From an uncultured Desulfuromonadales bacterium (GTDB lineage Bacteria; Desulfobacterota; Desulfuromonadia; Desulfuromonadales; Geopsychrobacteraceae): DNA of 34,242 nt. Below, piece after piece: positions 31,440 to 34,242 of this stretch (position 1 is its first letter; each line of letters starts with the position of its first letter). The stretch spans positions 1-34,242 of the forward strand of contig CALZHQ010000016.1 of the NCBI GenBank assembly GCA_945787295.1, in the 5' to 3' direction. The translations under genes were made by a program, and so were the position numbers. The notes beneath the pieces were generated by a model. It ran no database searches. It was not told the DNA's origin and was given only the letters and a program-made list of their open reading frames with translations.

Positions 31440-31910
31440 TCAATTATTAATCATCCAACTGCCATCCGGCTGTCGGCAGGCGGTTCCATAAGCTTCCTGC
31501 TGCTGGCCGCCAATCATCACGGTTTGTCGGTATTCGCGGCAGTATTGCCCTGGCGACGGCTCATAGGTTCGGGTTGGGGTCAACGAACCGCTATTGCCAG
31601 AGTCGGGGTTGTTCCACGCGGTTGTTTGATTACTGCGCGTATACTCAAGGGAATATTGGGCATTCTGGCCCATCGCAATGCGGTCGGCCCGATCGAGCGA
31701 ACGACCAATTTCCTGGCCAAAAAAGGCCCCGGCCAAAGTCCCGATAGCAATAGCCGCGATGTTCCCCTTCCCTTTACCGATATTGGAACCGAGTATCGCT
31801 CCACCCGTCGCTCCGAGCAACGTGCCGGCACCTTCCTTCGGCCCATAATGCTGGGTGCAACCACTCGCCAGCAACGCACCAATCATCAAGAGTATCAGTA
31901 AACTTCTCAT
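31440..31910 (-). CDS. glycine-zipper lipoprotein (17 kDa surface antigen type)
   Basis: A 156-residue lipoprotein: signal peptide with lipobox LASGC (Cys18), then a Gly-zipper segment (GTLLGATGGAILGSNIGKGKG, then IAIGTLAGAFFGQEIGRSLD) that forms a helical hairpin, and a C-terminal part typical of this family (SNQTTAWNNPDSGNSG, YCREYRQTVMIGGQQQEAYG, ACRQPDGSW). Members sit in the outer membrane; their role is mostly structural or unknown. ATG 31910 is chosen because AAAGGAG lies seven bases upstream; an ATG two codons earlier is too close to it. It stands alone on the minus strand. Confidence 0.92.
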   Translation of the reverse strand: MRSLLILLMIGALLASGCTQHYGPKEGAGTLLGATGGAILGSNIGKGKGNIAAIAIGTLAGAFFGQEIGRSLDRADRIAMGQNAQYSLEYTRSNQTTAWNNPDSGNSGSLTPTRTYEPSPGQYCREYRQTVMIGGQQQEAYGTACRQPDGSWMINN

Positions 31911-32011
31911 CCGCATTCTCCTTTAAGTTTGCAGCCGCCATCAAAACCGGCGGCCTCGACTGAGCTTCCCTTATTATTTTAACTTATTTTCAGCGATTTA
32001 CGGGAGGAAAG

Positions 32012-32647
32012 TTAACGGGATTCAAACGCCAGCTTGACGCCAAGGAGGATCATGACGGCACCGGCCAGGCTAGCCAGACCGCGCCTGATGGAAGCTTTTT
32101 TCAGCCAATGCCGGGCACGGTCAACCGCCGAAGCGAGTAAACACTGGTAAATCATCGCCACGCCAAAATGAACCGCCGCGAGGAGTAAAGACTGCTGCAG
32201 TGCGGACCCGGCGGGGTCGATAAATTGAGGCAGAAACGCCATGTAGAAGATGATCGTTTTCGGGTTCAAGACGTTCGACAGCAGCCCCTCGACAAGAGAA
32301 CGGCGTAACTGAAAACCGACCGCCACAGAACCACCCATTTGCAGCCCCAGGTCTTGATGCTGACCAAATGCTGAGCGCAAGCTGGAACTCCCCAGCCAGA
32401 TCAGGTAACCGGCACCGATAAATTTCAAAAGGCTAAACGCCAGCGCAGACTGCAGCAGGATCAGCGAGATCCCGACGGCGGAAACCAGAGCATGGACAAA
32501 GAGTCCGCTGCAGATCCCCAGGCTGCTGGCCGCGCCGTCCCACCAGCCACCACGGTTGGTATTGCGGATCACCAGCAGGGTGTCAACACCGGGGGTAATG
32601 GTCAGCAGGGTGACCGGGACAATGAAAGTCAGCAATTGTGTTAACAA
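32012..32647 (-). CDS. LysE/RhtB family amino-acid exporter
   Basis: A 211-residue inner-membrane protein with about six hydrophobic segments. The family signatures are visible: TPGVDTLLVIRNTNRGGWWDGAASSLGI in the first loop, LLKFIGAGYLIWLG, and the NVLNPKTIIFYMAFLPQF motif. RhtB/LysE proteins export amino acids such as homoserine, threonine or lysine; the substrate is not known. TTG 32647 is chosen because GGAGG lies five bases upstream, while the more distant GTG at 32686 falls inside the proC terminator. It follows proC on the same strand but behind a terminator, so it may be expressed mostly by read-through. Confidence 0.93.
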   Translation of the reverse strand: MLTQLLTFIVPVTLLTITPGVDTLLVIRNTNRGGWWDGAASSLGICSGLFVHALVSAVGISLILLQSALAFSLLKFIGAGYLIWLGSSSLRSAFGQHQDLGLQMGGSVAVGFQLRRSLVEGLLSNVLNPKTIIFYMAFLPQFIDPAGSALQQSLLLAAVHFGVAMIYQCLLASAVDRARHWLKKASIRRGLASLAGAVMILLGVKLAFESR

Positions 32648-32660
32648 TTGGGCCTCCAGC

Positions 32661-32694
32661 AAAAACCGCCCGGCGGGAGAGTCCACGCCGGGCG
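32661..32694 (-). terminator. Rho-independent terminator after proC
   Basis: On the minus strand a perfect 9-bp GC stem (CGCCCGGCG with CGCCGGGCG), a 10-base loop, then G and five T residues. It lies 28 bases after the proC stop and 14 bases before the LysE-family start. Confidence 0.88.
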
Positions 32695-32722
32695 ATCTAA
32701 GAGATCATTTAAAATTCGTCAC

Positions 32723-33535
32723 TCAGCTGCCACCCAGTTCCCGCGAGCGGTTGGCCGCAGCCGAGACCGCTTCCATCAGCGTGGTCCGCAAACCCTTCTT
32801 TTCCAGGGTGCTGACCCCGGTGATTGCCGTACCACCGGGCGAACAGACCCGGTCACGCAGAATGGCCGGGTGTTCGCCGGTCTCACGTACCATCAACGCC
32901 GCACCGACGACGGTCTGTACCGCCAGGGCATGCGCGACATCCCGGCGCAGACCTTCGCGAACCCCCCCATCGGCCAGGGCTTCAATCACCGTGTAAATAT
33001 AAGCGGGACCGGACCCGGACAGGCCGGTTGCAGCATCCATCTGCCGCTCATCGATCACCTGCACCTTACCAACCGACTCGAACAGCTGCGTGACCAGATC
33101 GAGGTCATCCTTGGTCGAGTTATGCCCGCGGCAGATGGCGCTGGCCGCTTCGCTGACCAGAGCCGGGGTGTTCGGCATCACCCGGACCACCCGCGGCGAA
33201 CCGGAAAAATGTTTTTCGATCTGGCCACTGGAAACCCCGGCCAGAATTGAAACGATCAGCTTCTCATTGCTGTACGATCCGGCCACTTCATCCAGAACTT
33301 CATCGGCGATCTGCGGCTTGATCGACAAGACAATAATTTCGCACTTCGTCATCACCTCAGTATTGTCGGTCGTCAATTCGATGCCGTATTCCTCATCAAG
33401 ATGTTCACGGCGCATTTCACTCGGCTCTGAAGCCATGATCCGGTCAACCGGAAAGCCGCCGGCGAGCAAGCCCTTGATCAAGGCTTCCGCCATATTGCCA
33501 CCACCGATAAAACCGATCTTTTGCACATTGGTCAT
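32723..33535 (-). CDS. proC: pyrroline-5-carboxylate reductase
   Basis: ProC makes the last step of proline synthesis, reducing pyrroline-5-carboxylate with NAD(P)H. The 270-residue protein has the N-terminal nucleotide-binding motif (KIGFIGGGNMAEALIKGLL), the mid-protein VVRVMPNTPALV motif and the C-terminal signature LSGSGPAYIYTVIEALADGGV through the SPGGTAITGV segment. The frame is open to 33586, but ATG 33535 starts right before the Rossmann strand and has AAAGGA eight bases upstream, so it is preferred. It is divergent from speE and closed by a strong terminator. Length is normal for the family. Confidence 0.97.
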   Translation of the reverse strand: MTNVQKIGFIGGGNMAEALIKGLLAGGFPVDRIMASEPSEMRREHLDEEYGIELTTDNTEVMTKCEIIVLSIKPQIADEVLDEVAGSYSNEKLIVSILAGVSSGQIEKHFSGSPRVVRVMPNTPALVSEAASAICRGHNSTKDDLDLVTQLFESVGKVQVIDERQMDAATGLSGSGPAYIYTVIEALADGGVREGLRRDVAHALAVQTVVGAALMVRETGEHPAILRDRVCSPGGTAITGVSTLEKKGLRTTLMEAVSAAANRSRELGGS

Positions 33536-33645
33536 TCGCTGTATCCTTTCGATATTGCATTTATCCAAACCAGACCTGTTTATCACAGCAGCGGAAAAAA
33601 AACATCACCTGAAGCAAAAAACGGCCGCAATGCTAAGATAAAGAC

Positions 33646-33672
33646 TTGACTACACTGGTTTACAGGTATAGT
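33646..33672 (+). promoter_or_regulatory. possible sigma-70 promoter of speE
   Basis: TTGACT and TATAGT, both close to consensus, but with a short 15-base spacer, about 48 bases before the speE start. Confidence 0.42.
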
Positions 33673-33719
33673 AACAGCTGATTCAACCCAGACAACGACC
33701 CCTGCAAGGACCGATCGAT

Positions 33720-34242
33720 ATGGAACTCTGGTACACCGAAAAACATAGTGAAAATGTCGGCATCACCCTGAAAACCACCGGGACGCTCTTTTCCGGCAAG
33801 AGCGATTTTCAACAGCTCGACATTATTGATACCCTCGAATATGGCCGGATGATGTTGCTCGACGGGCTGGTAATGGTCAGCGAGCGGGATGAGTTCATCT
33901 ATCATGACATGATCGTCCACCCGGCCCTGTTCACCCATCCAGACCCGCAGCAGGTATTGGTCATTGGTGGGGGTGATGGTGGCAGCATTCGGGAAATCGT
34001 CAAACATCCAGGGGTTGAACTGGCAACCTTGTGCGAGATCGACGGGCTGGTGATCGAAAAATCGGTCGAGCTGCTGCCGAGCATGGCCTGCGAGATCGAT
34101 GGCAGCAACCCACGGGTCAAGCTGCATGTCGATGACGGGCTGGCCTATATCCGTGAACATCAGAATCAGTTCGATGTCATTCTGGTCGACTCGACTGATC
34201 CGATCGGTCCGGCGGTCGGCCTGTTTGAAGAGGATTTTTACC
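33720..34242 (+). CDS. speE: spermidine synthase (polyamine aminopropyltransferase), N-terminal part
   Basis: The reading frame begins at ATG 33720, with AAGGA nine bases upstream, and stays open to the window edge (174 codons). SpeE transfers the aminopropyl group of decarboxylated SAM to putrescine. The N-terminal beta domain (MELWYTEKHSENVGITLK, then FQQLDIIDTLEYGRMMLLDG) and the Rossmann domain are clear: ERDEFIYHDMIVHPAL, QVLVIGGGDGGSIREIVKH, LCEIDGLVIEKS, and the active-site DVILVDSTDPIGPAVGLF. The gene is truncated by the window, not by mutation. No speD or speA is visible; proC lies divergently upstream. Confidence 0.96.
   Translation, partial: MELWYTEKHSENVGITLKTTGTLFSGKSDFQQLDIIDTLEYGRMMLLDGLVMVSERDEFIYHDMIVHPALFTHPDPQQVLVIGGGDGGSIREIVKHPGVELATLCEIDGLVIEKSVELLPSMACEIDGSNPRVKLHVDDGLAYIREHQNQFDVILVDSTDPIGPAVGLFEEDFY

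Noticed and set aside
32648..32686. Upstream GTG start for the LysE-family exporter
   Set aside because: The extra 13 codons overlap the proC terminator stem, while a GGAGG supports the TTG at 32647.

Overview
The window looks like chromosome from an anaerobic, respiratory deltaproteobacterium of the Desulfuromonadales/Geobacterales type (inference). The signs are a 44-heme secreted cytochrome, two sensors with a heme-binding Tll0287-like domain, a YedF selenium-metabolism protein, sigma-54 regulation and many two-component proteins. Coding density is high and no rRNA, tRNA, CRISPR array, insertion sequence or phage gene was seen.

Layout. 1-4.3 kb: a tRNA-queuosine mannosyltransferase start (cut by the edge) and ispG on the minus strand, then rlmD, a small membrane protein, yedF and a single-domain response regulator on the plus strand. 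4.3-6.8 kb: malQ and an NrfJ-like lipoprotein, with clear terminators. 6.8-14.3 kb: a signalling block consisting of a receiver/PAS/histidine kinase gene interrupted by two in-frame stops, an intact sigma-54 activator, an upstream-activator-like set of inverted repeats, a well-spaced sigma-54 promoter, then a degenerate receiver protein, a chemoreceptor and a CheD-HDOD fusion whose CheD half lacks its catalytic cysteine. 14.3-18.8 kb: uvrC (minus), then a cNMP-binding protein, an AI-2E/PerM permease and an inositol-phosphatase-family enzyme.

18.8-21.4 kb: a compact operon with its own promoter and terminator encoding a response regulator, a DUF4388-like protein, a heme-binding HAMP membrane sensor with no output domain, and a monoheme cytochrome c. 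21.5-27.4 kb: a secreted protein convergent with a 1598-residue cytochrome with 44 CxxCH motifs, a MopE-like N-terminus and an F5/8 type C domain. Directly after the cytochrome is an 18-codon gene with an ideal ribosome binding site, ending in His-Pro-Cys and followed by a 17-bp-stem terminator. This cytochrome-plus-peptide pair is the best candidate for something undescribed.

27.4-34.2 kb: a structured non-coding region, a DUF362 protein, a heme-sensing hybrid histidine kinase, a glycine-zipper lipoprotein, a LysE-family exporter, proC and the start of speE (cut by the right edge). Several genes use TTG or GTG starts that are supported by well-placed Shine-Dalgarno sequences.
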